NCBI GenBank assembly: GCA_013376735.1
Contig: VINJ01000001.1
Coordinates: 310,001 to 374,000, forward strand
Reading direction: 5' to 3'
Source: a bacterium Scap17
GTDB taxonomy: Bacteria > Pseudomonadota > Gammaproteobacteria > Pseudomonadales > Halomonadaceae
Length of the DNA: 64,000 nucleotides
Made by a program: the position numbers and the translations under genes. The notes under the pieces were generated by a model. That model was not told where the DNA came from, did no database searches, and saw only the letters and a program-made list of their open reading frames with translations. Shown one piece after another: positions 34,665 through 43,419 of this stretch. Positions within the stretch are counted from its first letter, which is position 1. Each line of letters starts with the position of its first letter.

Positions 34665-35723
34665 TCAGTCGGCAGCATTCGGCGCCTGGGCGTCATCAGC
34701 CACAGAGGTGTCATCGGCGGCAGGCGTGGCCTTGGCACCGCGGCGTGCGATGCGCGCCAGCGCGCGGGCAGCGGCGGTGAAGCCGAAGCTGCCGGTGACG
34801 AAGGTGGCCGCACCGAAGCCGCCGGCGCAATCCAGGCGCGTGGCGCTGTCGCCGGGCTTGGTGGCACACACCTCGCCGTCGGCGCCGGGGTAGGTCAGCT
34901 GCTCGTCGGAATAGACGCACTCGACATCGAATCGGCGCTTCAGGTTGCGACTGAAATTGTAGTCGCGACGCAGCAGTGAGCGAACGCGCGCCAGCAGCGG
35001 GTCCTGCTCAGTGCGGGCAAGATCACCGATCTGGATGCGTGTCGGGTCGAGCTGGCCACCGGCGCCGCCCGTCACGGTCAGGCCCAGCTTGCGCCGCTTG
35101 CACCAGGCGATCAGCGCCGTCTTGGCGGGCACGCTGTCGATGGCGTCGATGACGTGATCGAGGTCGTCGTGGATCAGCTCGGCGAGATTGTCCGGCGTGA
35201 CGAAGGCCGAGATGGCGTGGATCTTCATCTGTGGCGCGATCAGCTGGCAGCGCTCGGCCAGCACCTCGACCTTGGGACGGCCGATCTGGCCATCCAGCGC
35301 ATGCAGCTGACGATTGACGTTGGAGACGCAGACATCATCGAGATCGATCAGCGTCATCTCGCCGATGCCGGAGCGAGCCAGTGCCTCGGCGCTCCAGCTG
35401 CCGACGCCGCCGACACCGATCACCGCGACATGCGCGTGGCGGAAGTGGGCGAAGGCGCTGGCACCGTAGAGGCGGCGAATGCCGCCGAAGCGGAAGTCGT
35501 AGTCGTCTTCTGCGGGAGCCTGACTGGCAGCGCCGTCCGCAAAGAAGCTCTCCAGCATCCGTTCGCTGGCGGAGGGCGTGCTGTCGTGGGTCGACGGCTC
35601 GCCTGAGGGCTTGCGGTCAGGGCTCTGTTCTTCAGAGCTTTTGTTTTCAGAACTTTTGTTTCCAGAACTCTGCTGTTCTGGGCTCATGTCGGTCGAGTCC
35701 GGGGTGTCGGAAGAGGTGGTCAT
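34665..35723 (-). CDS. tcdA: tRNA threonylcarbamoyladenosine dehydratase
   Basis: TcdA (CsdL) uses ATP to cyclise t6A at position 37 of tRNA to ct6A. The E1-like domain has the nucleotide loop VAVIGVGGVGSWSAEALARSG, then MTLIDLDDVCVSNVNRQLHAL and DHVIDAIDSVPAK, and the C-terminal GGFGAATFVTGSFGFTAAA. The 352-residue length is above the usual ~270 because of a Ser/Glu/Lys-rich N-terminal extension of about 70 residues that contains pentapeptide repeats (SSGNK SSENK SSEEQ), and a polar Ala/Asp tail. The true start could lie inside the extension. Confidence 0.92.
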   Translation of the reverse strand: MTTSSDTPDSTDMSPEQQSSGNKSSENKSSEEQSPDRKPSGEPSTHDSTPSASERMLESFFADGAASQAPAEDDYDFRFGGIRRLYGASAFAHFRHAHVAVIGVGGVGSWSAEALARSGIGEMTLIDLDDVCVSNVNRQLHALDGQIGRPKVEVLAERCQLIAPQMKIHAISAFVTPDNLAELIHDDLDHVIDAIDSVPAKTALIAWCKRRKLGLTVTGGAGGQLDPTRIQIGDLARTEQDPLLARVRSLLRRDYNFSRNLKRRFDVECVYSDEQLTYPGADGEVCATKPGDSATRLDCAGGFGAATFVTGSFGFTAAARALARIARRGAKATPAADDTSVADDAQAPNAAD

Positions 35724-35773
35724 GCGCAGCTCGCGAATCTCGGGGGAACGGGTGGCAATTGGCAGGGGCGCGC

Positions 35774-36742
35774 TCAGTCAGCCAGGACGCCGTCGGTCGC
35801 ATCGAGCCAATGTCTGCTCGGGCGCTCTGCCAGGTGTTCAGCGTAGCGTTCGGGCAGATGGCCCAGCCAGCCGAAGCGCTCCATCACTGCCGCGTAGGCA
35901 CCTTCTGGCGGGCACGACAGGCTCAGCCAGCCGCCCTCGGGATGGGGAAGCTCGAGCCCGACAGCCGCCAGCAGCAGGCGCGGGCATTCCAGTGTCGTGG
36001 CGAAGTAGCGATTGTAATTGCCCTTGCCATGCTTGGCATCGCCGATGATCGGGTAGCCACGGCGTGACAGGTGACGGCGAATCTGATGGCGGCGGCCGGT
36101 CAGCGGACGGGCCTCGACCAGCGAGAAGCGCGACTGCGGATAGCGATCGATGGCGATGGGCAGCTCGACCTGTGCCAGGCGGCGAGTGTCGGTGATGGCT
36201 TCCTGCTCTGGCATCTCGGCCTTGGGCAGCTTGCCATCTTCCTTGCGCAGACCGTAATCGAGGCGTTGTTGCTCGGGCGCGACGCCGCGCACGATCGCCA
36301 GATAGCGCTTGCTGACCTGCTGCTCCTCGAAGGCGGTGCTAAGCTTGCGCGCCGCCTGGGGCGAGAGGCCGAACACCATCAGCCCTGATGTGGGGCGATC
36401 GAGGCGATGCACGGGGAAGACATGCTGGCCTATCTGGTCGCGCAGGCGCTGAAGCAGAAACTCGGTCTCGTGCTTGTCGATGGGGCTGCGGTGTACCAGC
36501 AAGCCCGATGGCTTGTGAACCACCACCAGCACCTCATCCTGGAACAGGATGTCGAGTGGCTCGGCGGGTTCAGTCAGCTCAACAGGCTCGGTCATCTCAG
36601 CAGACTCGGCCTCGAGAGGCGTGGGCGTGGCGTCCGCCATCGGCGCAGGTGTCTGAGGCGCCGTCGGCGCGTCGGAGTGCGGAGCATAAGGAGAAGAGGG
36701 CATGGGCATCACGGCAGCAGGAAGACGAAAGCCGACCATCAC
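35774..36742 (-). CDS. truC: TruC-like tRNA pseudouridine(65) synthase
   Basis: This RluA-family enzyme isomerises uridine to pseudouridine. The catalytic Asp is in VHRLDRPTSGLMVFG, and the segment LDILFQDEVLVVVHKPSGLLVHRSPIDKHETEF is characteristic of TruC, which modifies U65 of some tRNAs. The C-terminal part has GRRHQIRRHLSRRGYPIIGD. There is no S4 domain. The 322-residue length includes an Ala/Pro-rich N-terminal extension of about 60 residues, so the true start may be at one of the inner ATGs (36709 or 36637). It is followed by tcdA on the same strand, two RNA-modification genes side by side. Confidence 0.87.
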   Translation of the reverse strand: MMVGFRLPAAVMPMPSSPYAPHSDAPTAPQTPAPMADATPTPLEAESAEMTEPVELTEPAEPLDILFQDEVLVVVHKPSGLLVHRSPIDKHETEFLLQRLRDQIGQHVFPVHRLDRPTSGLMVFGLSPQAARKLSTAFEEQQVSKRYLAIVRGVAPEQQRLDYGLRKEDGKLPKAEMPEQEAITDTRRLAQVELPIAIDRYPQSRFSLVEARPLTGRRHQIRRHLSRRGYPIIGDAKHGKGNYNRYFATTLECPRLLLAAVGLELPHPEGGWLSLSCPPEGAYAAVMERFGWLGHLPERYAEHLAERPSRHWLDATDGVLAD

Positions 36743-36822
36743 AATGAGGGTCGGCGTGCATTGTCCGGCTTTCGTCGCTGGCTGTCATGTCCGGCGTGGC
36801 GTCGGGCGCGCGGTTGCCTATG

Positions 36823-37659
36823 TCAGGGCCTGATCAGCAAACCGTCGGCGAGCCACTGCACCAGCAGGTTGATCGCCACGCCCGGGGCTTGTTCTGCCCC
36901 CACCTGCGGCGTCAGCAGCTCACCGAGCCGGCCGAAGCTCAGGCCCTTGTCTCCGGCTGCGAGGATGGTGCCGAGAGCCAGGTCTTCCAGTGCATCGAGA
37001 GAGCGATAGTGCACCTCGGGCGCGCCAGCGGTGGGTTGGCGCCAGACGATCCAGGGCGTAGGCGTGTCGGACTCGACCGGCGCGCGAGGCGGCTCATCGT
37101 TGTCGATGGCCTTCCAGATGGCCGGCGTATCGAAGTGGAACAGGAAGCGCTTGAGGGACGGATGCGCTGCCAGGGTCAGCTCCGGCCACTCCTCGGGGGC
37201 CAGTGTCTGCAGGGCCTCTGCACTCAGCGGAGTGCTGTCCACCACATCCAGTGCCAGCCCCAATGCCCATTCAAAGGCGGCCATCTCGGTGACCAGAGAG
37301 CGCTCGGGTTCGCGCGCCGCGACGAAGGCCGGGAAATGCTGGCCTGCCCAGCGAATCGAATAATGACTCGGCGGGTGGGCCGCGAGGTAGTCACGACACA
37401 GCAGCCCGAAGGCGTCATCGCCGATCAGGGTGTGAACGGCCTCGAAATCTCCGCCGAAGACCTCGAAGAGCCGCAGTCGATAGGCCATCGCGTAGATGTC
37501 GAGGCGCTCCTCGGCACTGGCAAGCTGATCACTGATGACGGACTCGGCCGCCGCGCTGCGGGTGTCAGGGCTAGGTGTCGCGAGGTAGGCGCCCGTGGTC
37601 TCCTGCAGCTGCGCCAAGGCGCTGCGATCAGCACCGCCTGCGGGGCTCGCTTGCGTCAT
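36823..37659 (-). CDS. DUF2063 protein, partner of the MNIO enzyme (BufC-like)
   Basis: This 278-residue protein has the DUF2063 N-terminal domain: YLATPSP, RLDIYAMAYRLRLFEVFGGDFEAVHTLIG, FGLLCRDYLAAHPPSHYSIRWAG and HFPAFVAAREP. The C-terminal part is the winged-helix-like region of the family (LALGTILAAGDKGLSFGRLGELL). In known clusters the DUF2063 partner binds the precursor peptide and helps the DUF692 enzyme. Its ATG overlaps the stop of the DUF692 gene by four bases, so both are translated together. It is the last gene of the bufferin-like operon. Confidence 0.88.
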   Translation of the reverse strand: MTQASPAGGADRSALAQLQETTGAYLATPSPDTRSAAAESVISDQLASAEERLDIYAMAYRLRLFEVFGGDFEAVHTLIGDDAFGLLCRDYLAAHPPSHYSIRWAGQHFPAFVAAREPERSLVTEMAAFEWALGLALDVVDSTPLSAEALQTLAPEEWPELTLAAHPSLKRFLFHFDTPAIWKAIDNDEPPRAPVESDTPTPWIVWRQPTAGAPEVHYRSLDALEDLALGTILAAGDKGLSFGRLGELLTPQVGAEQAPGVAINLLVQWLADGLLIRP

Positions 37660-38600
37660 GCGCGCAGCCCTCCGGTGTCTGCCATCTGATTCGTGCGCGC
37701 GGCATCCATCAGCGGACGACCACTGCGCCGGCGCAACTCGGCATACTCCTGCATCAATTCCGACCACGGCGGGAAGTTGTCGTCGCGCTCGATCATGGTG
37801 GCGACATCGCCGAAGCGTGCCCGCGCGGCGTCATACAGCGTCCACACGGCGTCCGGGACGGGCTGGTCATGGGTGTCGATGCACAGCTCGCCGCCCGAGA
37901 CTTCCTGCCGGACATGCCCGGCCAGATGATGCTGCCAGACACGCTCTGCCGGCATGGCGTCCAGATAGGTCAGCGGGTCGAAGCCATGATTGTGGCTCGA
38001 GACGATGACGTTGTTCAGGTCAAGCAGGATCAGGCAGTCGGCACGGCGGCTGACCTCGGCCAGAAACTCCCATTCGCTCATCTCGTCAGGGCGCCAGGTC
38101 AGGTAGCTGGAGACGTTTTCCAGCAATAACTGACGGCCGAGCGCGTTCTGGACCTGATCGATGCGTTCGGCCAGATGATCGATGGTGGCATCGGTATAGG
38201 GCAGCGGCAGCAGGTCATGGAACTGATGCGCGCCGGTACGCGTCCAGCACAGGTGGTCGGAGACCCACAGCGGTTCGATCCGCTCGCAGAGTGCACGCAG
38301 CTCGCGCAGGTAGCGGCTGTCGATGGGATGGCTGCCGCCGATGGATAGCGAGACGCCATGCAAGGCGATGGGGTAGTGCTCGCGGACGCGTTCGAGGAAG
38401 TGCAGCGGTTTGCCACCGGCACTGACACCGTTGGATTCGATGAATCCGGGCCCCATGTAGTTCTCGCTGATGGCCTCGAACCAGTCGATCTCGGGCAGTG
38501 TCGTCAGAATCTCGTGGTAGTACTCGGGGCGCAGACCCAGCCCTTGCCCGGTACCGGCGCTGGCGGGGGTAGGCAGGCGAGCGGTGACAGCTGTCGTCAT
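37656..38600 (-). CDS. DUF692 multinuclear iron oxidase (MNIO, BufB-like)
   Basis: This 314-residue protein is a DUF692 TIM-barrel oxidase. Family members use two or three iron ions to modify cysteine or other residues of ribosomal peptides. Visible family segments are WFEAISENYMGPG, YPIALHGVSLSIGG, WVSDHLCWTR, HDLLPLPYT, LLLENVSSYL, LLDLNNVIVSSHNHGFD, HLAGH, DTHDQPV and MIERDDNFP; these hold the His, Asp, Glu and Asn metal ligands. The start at 38600 gives the family length. It is encoded between a Cys-rich precursor and a DUF2063 partner, the arrangement of bufferin copper-binding peptide clusters. Confidence 0.92.
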   Translation of the reverse strand: MTTAVTARLPTPASAGTGQGLGLRPEYYHEILTTLPEIDWFEAISENYMGPGFIESNGVSAGGKPLHFLERVREHYPIALHGVSLSIGGSHPIDSRYLRELRALCERIEPLWVSDHLCWTRTGAHQFHDLLPLPYTDATIDHLAERIDQVQNALGRQLLLENVSSYLTWRPDEMSEWEFLAEVSRRADCLILLDLNNVIVSSHNHGFDPLTYLDAMPAERVWQHHLAGHVRQEVSGGELCIDTHDQPVPDAVWTLYDAARARFGDVATMIERDDNFPPWSELMQEYAELRRRSGRPLMDAARTNQMADTGGLRA

Positions 38601-38722
38601 GCGGGAATCCTCTTCTCGACGGGGCGGATCGCGAAGCAGCTGGGCTGAATGGCATCGGCGCGAGCCTGAAGTCACAACCGGAAACGGGAGAACGGTGTGC
38701 CGTCCTCCCGTCGGGAATTCGC

Positions 38723-38752
38723 CACAGGCGCCTGCCAGGGCAGACGCCTGTG
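38723..38752 (-). promoter_or_regulatory. Intercistronic hairpin between precursor and MNIO genes
   Basis: A 14-bp stem (CACAGGCGCCTGCC against GGCAGACGCCTGTG, one wobble pair) lies 13 bases after the precursor stop codon. No T-run follows in the direction of transcription, so it probably protects the precursor mRNA or gives partial termination. Confidence 0.65.
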
Positions 38753-38764
38753 CGTGCCTGAGGA

Positions 38765-39031
38765 TCAGCCCTCGATGACAGTACCCCCTTCGCCGATACA
38801 GGATTCAGCGCTGGCAGTGTACGACCAGCCTTGGCCCTTGCAGGCGTTGTGACCCTTGCAGGCGCTGTTGGCAGTCGCGCATTCGGAGGTGCCCTTGCAG
38901 GAGTTGATGCCGGAGCACTTCACGGCATTGTCACCGGCGTGCACCGGCAGTGAGGTCAGAGCGGCAGTGGAGAACAGCGCGGCGGCAGCGGCAGCGAAGG
39001 TAGCGGCAGTAACGGTCTTCTTCATGGTCAT
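38765..39031 (-). CDS. Bufferin-like secreted Cys-rich precursor (BufA-like)
   Basis: This 88-residue protein has a Sec signal peptide (KKTVTAATFAAAAAALF, cleavage near VHA-GD) and a short mature part with six cysteines in the spacing C-x5-C-x5-C-x6-C-x5-C-x13-C. Repeated NSCKG/NACKG units (INSCKGTSEC, HNACKGQGW) resemble the second bufferin precursor type. Bufferins are periplasmic copper-binding peptides whose cysteines are modified by the DUF692 enzyme encoded next. AGGAAG seven bases before the first ATG favours 39031 as start; an ATG two codons later is possible. The modified residues and metal here are unproven. Confidence 0.85.
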   Translation of the reverse strand: MTMKKTVTAATFAAAAAALFSTAALTSLPVHAGDNAVKCSGINSCKGTSECATANSACKGHNACKGQGWSYTASAESCIGEGGTVIEG

Positions 39032-39301
39032 GATGGCTTCCTATCGGGCAGGGCCCGTATTTTTTGAATTATGGATCAGGAACATCGTGGTACCCGCTAG
39101 CGTCAGACAGCTCGTTCAGGCGGGTCATGACGTCATACGCCGTCAAAACAAGGTTGGATGCGCAGGCGCCAGAAAAAATCTGACATCATTGTTCACTATG
39201 CTTGGAAAGGCAGTCCTGGCGAGTTCGTGAGCCTGCTTATGGTACGCTTTCGCCATCATCTGCCCGATTGCCGATATCCCTTCCTCTTGCTGGAGTTCCC
39301 C
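39032..39301. promoter_or_regulatory. Divergent bufferin-cti promoter region with palindrome
   Basis: This 270-base region separates two divergent transcription units. A perfect 10-bp palindrome, ATGACGTCAT, lies at 39127-39136. An A-rich CATAAT element lies near 39070 on the minus strand, about 40 bases before the precursor start, and could be its -10. Confidence 0.45.
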
Positions 39302-41800
39302 ATGCCGGACCTACTTCGACGCCTGTGGCGCATACCGCGCTGGCGCTGGAGCATCGTGCTCGTTCTACTGTTGGGGGGCTGCAGTGCCGTCGCGATTCAT
39401 CAGCTCGATGAGCGTTTCGGCCCCGCGTCACCGCGTGAGCGGGGGGTGTCACACGACAGTCTTGCCGGACGTCAGTGGGAGGATGAGGTCAAGCCGGTGA
39501 TCGAGACGCGCTGCGTGGTCTGTCATGGCTGCTACGACGCTCCCTGTCAGCTCAAGATGTCATCGGCGGCCGGGATCGATCGCGGCATGAATCCGGTGCC
39601 GGTCTACGATGGCACGCGCCTGCTGGCGGCCAATCTGACCCGGATGTTCGAAGATGCGGACAGCACCGAGCAGTGGCGCAGCATGGACTTCTCGCCGGTG
39701 CTCAATGAGCGCTTCGACTCTCCGGCCGCCAATCTGGAGGGCAGTGTGCTGTTCCGTGCGCTCAGCCAGAAGCGCAAGGCGCCGCTGCCGGTGACTGAAG
39801 ATGGCCTGCTGCCGGAAGACCGCTTCGACCTGTCGCTCAATCGCAGTCAGGTGTGTGCCCCCGTCGAGGGCTACGACAAGTTCGCCGAAGACCATCCTGA
39901 CTGGGGCATGCCCTACGCCCTGCCACAGGTCAGCGATGAAGAGCACCGCACGCTGGTGAACTGGCTGGCCAAGGGTGGCGCGATGACGGGCCCGGCACCG
40001 CTGCCCCAGGCGCTGATGCCGCACATCGAGCAGGCCGAGCGCTTCTTCAATGGCGACAGCCTCAAGCAACGCCTGATGAATCGCTATATCTACGAGCATC
40101 TCTTCCTGAGCCATGTGTATTTCCCGGGCATCAAGGGCGCGGACGGACGGCCGATCTTCTTCAAGCTGGTGCGTTCCAGCACCCCGCCGGGCGAGCCGAT
40201 CAAGCGCATCTCCACGCGCCGTCCCTACGACCCACCCTACGCCGCCTACACCGCCGATGAGCGCGCGAGCATGCCCCACGATGACGCCGGGCGTCCGCGA
40301 GTCTATTACCGTCTGTGGCAGGAGCGCGCGACGATCCTGGCCAAGAATCATCTGCCCTATGCGCTGAATGATGCGCGCTTCAAGCGCTGGCAGGCGCTGT
40401 TCTTGACCCCGGATTACCCGGTGGATGACCTGCCGGATTACGACCTCAAGACGGCCTCGAATCCTTTCCTGACCTTCGAGGCCATCCCGGCCGAATCACG
40501 CTATCGCTTCATGCTGGATGAGTCGCAGAACACCATCATGGGCTTCATCAAGGGGCCGGTCTGTCGCGGGCAGGTCGCGGTGGATGTGATCAATGATCAC
40601 TTCTGGGTCGGCTTCACGGACCCGAAGATGTTCAGTCACCCGGAAGTGGAGCGCACCCTGGCCGAGGAAGGGGAGAATCTCAGTCTGCCCGCCGAGCAGA
40701 GCAGCAATGCGTTGCCGATCAGCTCCTGGATCAAGTTCGAAAGCAAGCAGGCCGCCTACCTCAAGGCCAAGCAGCGTCTGATGTCACAAGCCTATCTGGA
40801 TGGCGACCTGCGCCTGGATACGCGTGTGATGTGGGACGGCAGCGGCTGGGCCGAGGGCCCCGGCCAGGGGCGCAACCCCAACGCGGCGCTGACCATCTAT
40901 CGCCACTTCGACAATGCTGCGGTGATGAAGGGGCTGGTCGGCGGTGTGCCCAAGACCGGCTGGATCATCGACTACCCGATGCTGGAACGTATCCACTATC
41001 TGTTGGTCGCTGGTTTCGATGTCTACGGCAACCTGGGACATCAGCTGATCACGCGGCTGTATATGGACTTCCTGCGCATGGAAGGCGAGAACAATCTGTT
41101 GGCACTGTTGCCGGCGGGGGAGCGCCAGGCGGTACATGACAGCTGGTATCGTGATGTCGACCCGGGGCTTGGGGGGCTGCTGTTCAAGAAGCCGCCGCAG
41201 TTCGATGCCCCCAGTGACATTGTCTGGACACCGCAGGAGCTCTCGTCGCCGGACCAGGCCCGCCTTGGCCTGATGCGGCGCATGCAGGAGCGCCTCGCGC
41301 CGGAACTCGTTCATGAGCGCAGTCTGAGCAATGTCGTGGATGAGCACGTGCGACATGAGTTGCAGGCCCTCGCTGCGGTGCAGGGAGTCTCGGCCAGCCT
41401 GATGCCGGAGGTGACGATCGTCGCGTTGGAGGATGGCACTGATGAATCGCCGCGCCTTTACAGCGTGCTGCGCAATTCCGCCCACGCCAACATCACCAGC
41501 CTCTTCGATGAGGAGGAAAATCGCCGTCCTGAGGAAGACACTCTCGATGTCTTGCGGGGCGTGGCGGGCGATTACCCGAATGCCTTCTGGCGATTGACGC
41601 CTGACACTCTGACGGGGCTGGCAGAGCGGGTGGCGGCACTCGAGAGCGAAGAGGACTACCGCGCCCTGCAGGCCGATATCGGGGTGCGCCGGACTGACCC
41701 GCGCTTCTGGGAGTTCTCCGACAGCGTGCTGCGCACCAACTATGCTGATCGCCCTGTCGAAGCGGGTCTGCTGGACTATAACCGCCTCGAGAACCGCTGA
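39302..41800 (+). CDS. cti: Fatty acid cis/trans isomerase
   Basis: Cti is a periplasmic c-type haem enzyme that turns cis unsaturated membrane fatty acids into trans forms, stiffening the membrane against solvents and other stress. The 832-residue protein has a signal/anchor (WSIVLVLLLGGC, with a possible lipobox at Cys27) and the haem motif CVVCH at residues 71-75. Family stretches such as PYAAYTADERASMPHDD, FWVGFTDPKMFSHPEV and GLLFKKPPQ follow. Length is slightly above the ~770 of Pseudomonas. TGGAG before the ATG sets the start at 39302. It is divergent from the bufferin-like operon. Confidence 0.95.
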   Translation: MPDLLRRLWRIPRWRWSIVLVLLLGGCSAVAIHQLDERFGPASPRERGVSHDSLAGRQWEDEVKPVIETRCVVCHGCYDAPCQLKMSSAAGIDRGMNPVPVYDGTRLLAANLTRMFEDADSTEQWRSMDFSPVLNERFDSPAANLEGSVLFRALSQKRKAPLPVTEDGLLPEDRFDLSLNRSQVCAPVEGYDKFAEDHPDWGMPYALPQVSDEEHRTLVNWLAKGGAMTGPAPLPQALMPHIEQAERFFNGDSLKQRLMNRYIYEHLFLSHVYFPGIKGADGRPIFFKLVRSSTPPGEPIKRISTRRPYDPPYAAYTADERASMPHDDAGRPRVYYRLWQERATILAKNHLPYALNDARFKRWQALFLTPDYPVDDLPDYDLKTASNPFLTFEAIPAESRYRFMLDESQNTIMGFIKGPVCRGQVAVDVINDHFWVGFTDPKMFSHPEVERTLAEEGENLSLPAEQSSNALPISSWIKFESKQAAYLKAKQRLMSQAYLDGDLRLDTRVMWDGSGWAEGPGQGRNPNAALTIYRHFDNAAVMKGLVGGVPKTGWIIDYPMLERIHYLLVAGFDVYGNLGHQLITRLYMDFLRMEGENNLLALLPAGERQAVHDSWYRDVDPGLGGLLFKKPPQFDAPSDIVWTPQELSSPDQARLGLMRRMQERLAPELVHERSLSNVVDEHVRHELQALAAVQGVSASLMPEVTIVALEDGTDESPRLYSVLRNSAHANITSLFDEEENRRPEEDTLDVLRGVAGDYPNAFWRLTPDTLTGLAERVAALESEEDYRALQADIGVRRTDPRFWEFSDSVLRTNYADRPVEAGLLDYNRLENR

Positions 41801-41897
41801 TTGCCAGCGGGGCTTGAGCGGCCGAAACACGCTCTGTCGTCAGGACTGTCTGGGTTGTCGGACTGCTTCGATGACTAACGACTGGCCTGACGGAAAG

Positions 41898-41936
41898 CAG
41901 AAGCCCGCCACGCACATAGCGTGGCGGGCTTCTGTC
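41898..41936. terminator. Terminator between cti and fnr
   Basis: Perfect 16-bp stem CAGAAGCCCGCCACGC and its complement with loop ACATA, followed by TCTTGTGTG. It lies between two convergent genes and can act on both. Confidence 0.88.
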
Positions 41937-42022
41937 TTGTGTGGTGCCGACATGGCGCCTTGGCGCCTTGGCGGCGGATCAGCGCAGTGTCGCACCGCGT
42001 GATGTGCTGTCAGCAGGCGTCA

Positions 42023-42772
42023 TCAGCGACCGCCCTGACACTCGCCCTCGGCCAGCTCGATCAGGCCATCCAGATGCAGGATATGCACCTCGCGGGCACG
42101 AATGTCGACCAGCCCCTGGGTCTGGAAGCGGGTCAGGATACGGCTGATGGTTTCGACGGCCAGCCCCAGATAGTTGCCGATATCGGCGCGTGCCATCGAG
42201 AGGCGGAAGCTGTACGGCGAATAGCCTCGGCGACGGAAGCGCTGTGACAGGTTGACCAGGAAGCTCGCCAGCCGCTCATCGGCTGTCTTGCGCGACAGCA
42301 GCATCATCATGCGGCGATCTTCGTGCAATTCCTTGCTCAGGCTCTTGAACAGCTGGGTTCTCAGCTCAGGCATCTGCTCCGAGAGCGCATTAAGTCGGTC
42401 GAAGGGAATCTCGCAGACGGTGGTGGTCTCCAGAGCCACCGCGGTGCCGGGATAGCAATTGCTGTCGATGGCATCGAGTCCGGCCAGCTCGCTGGGCAGG
42501 TAGAAGCCGGTCAGCTGCTCCGTACCGCTGTTTTCATTGGTGACCTGCTTGAGACTTCCGGAGCGCACCGTGAAGACGCAATCGAAGGCATCGCCCTGGG
42601 TGAAGAGGACTTCCCCTTTTCTGAGTGGCGCGCGACGGCGGATGATGGCGTCAAACTGGTCGATATCTTCCATGTTCAGTGCCAGTGGCAGGCACAGTGA
42701 ACTCAGCGAACAGGTCTGGCAGCGGGCTTCATGGGCGCGCAAGCGGTGTGATGCCTGTGCATTGGCCGTCAT
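42023..42772 (-). CDS. fnr: Fnr/Anr-type oxygen-sensing regulator
   Basis: This 249-residue CRP-family regulator has the four cysteines of the oxygen-sensitive [4Fe-4S] cluster: Cys18, Cys21, Cys27 (ARCQTCSLSSLCLPL) and Cys120 (TTTVCEIPFDRL). The cyclic-nucleotide-binding fold and the DNA-reading helix (DIGNYLGLAVETISRILTRF) are intact, the latter with the ETxSR residues that read TTGAT half-sites. It should switch genes on under low oxygen. AGGAGAG before the ATG fixes 42772. It lies downstream of the cbb3-like operon on the same strand, with a 355-base gap. Confidence 0.95.
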   Translation of the reverse strand: MTANAQASHRLRAHEARCQTCSLSSLCLPLALNMEDIDQFDAIIRRRAPLRKGEVLFTQGDAFDCVFTVRSGSLKQVTNENSGTEQLTGFYLPSELAGLDAIDSNCYPGTAVALETTTVCEIPFDRLNALSEQMPELRTQLFKSLSKELHEDRRMMMLLSRKTADERLASFLVNLSQRFRRRGYSPYSFRLSMARADIGNYLGLAVETISRILTRFQTQGLVDIRAREVHILHLDGLIELAEGECQGGR

Positions 42773-43127
42773 GGTGACTCTCCTGAGGAATGTCACCGCT
42801 ACCCCTGGGGCAGGGCAGCGGGAGGGGTCTTTCGGGCGCAACGAATGGTGGGGCGGGGCCTTGTCGCCCGCCGCTGCCCTGCTGAGCCGCAGTGTATCGA
42901 GCGGCCAGGGTCTGAGCGCTCATCGGCCGAGGCAGCGCAATTCCGTGACGCCATAATATTAGATTTTATTAATTCATTATCCTGCCCAACCCATGGGCGT
43001 TGCAAGGTGTGTGAACTTTAGGCCTGGTTGGCCCCGTGTGACCATACCGCGACGACCTGCCTCAGCTGAAGGTGTGAGTCAGTATGCAGTGGCCAGCGCT
43101 CAGTCATCAGTCGCTGGTCATCTGGGC
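42773..43127 (-). other. fnr upstream region
   Basis: This 355-base gap has an A/T-rich patch at 42951-42984 (TATTAGATTTTATTAATTC) that is a likely promoter zone for fnr. I find no clear TTGAT-N4-ATCAA site and no gene. Confidence 0.45.
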
Positions 43128-43397
43128 TCAGCCAGCTGCGCCGAGCAGCAGGATCAGCGCGGCGGCCAGCGTCGCCAGTGCCAGAATGCCCCAGGCACGT
43201 GGCGCTGGTGTGTCAGGCTGACGTACGCCGTTGATGCGATGTTCCTGCATGGGGCCATCGCCTTCGCGCTCGTTGCTGTCAGCGCGCGAAAGACTGCCCA
43301 GTGCCAGCATGGCGAACAACACCAGGCTGCCCAGCGTGAGGGCCAGCACCCAGAGATTCCAGAACAGGGGTAGGCCAGTTGTCTCCAGCAGATTCAT
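43128..43397 (-). CDS. CcoP-like membrane anchor without cytochrome domains
   Basis: This 89-residue protein has two membrane helices (FWNLWVLALTLGSLVLFAML and AWGILALATLAAALILLLG) joined by a polar linker (GDGPMQEHRINGVRQPDTPAPRAW). The linker and position resemble the N-terminal anchor of CcoP, where H-x-DGI-x-E-x-DNP-LPRWW precedes the second helix. The two c-type haem domains that follow in CcoP are absent and no CxxCH occurs. AGGAGAC precedes the ATG. It starts 22 bases after the CcoO-like stop, the third gene of the operon. It could be a remnant or a purpose-built subunit. Confidence 0.72.
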   Translation of the reverse strand: MNLLETTGLPLFWNLWVLALTLGSLVLFAMLALGSLSRADSNEREGDGPMQEHRINGVRQPDTPAPRAWGILALATLAAALILLLGAAG

Positions 43398-43419
43398 GTC
43401 GTGTCTCCTGAGGGGGCTG

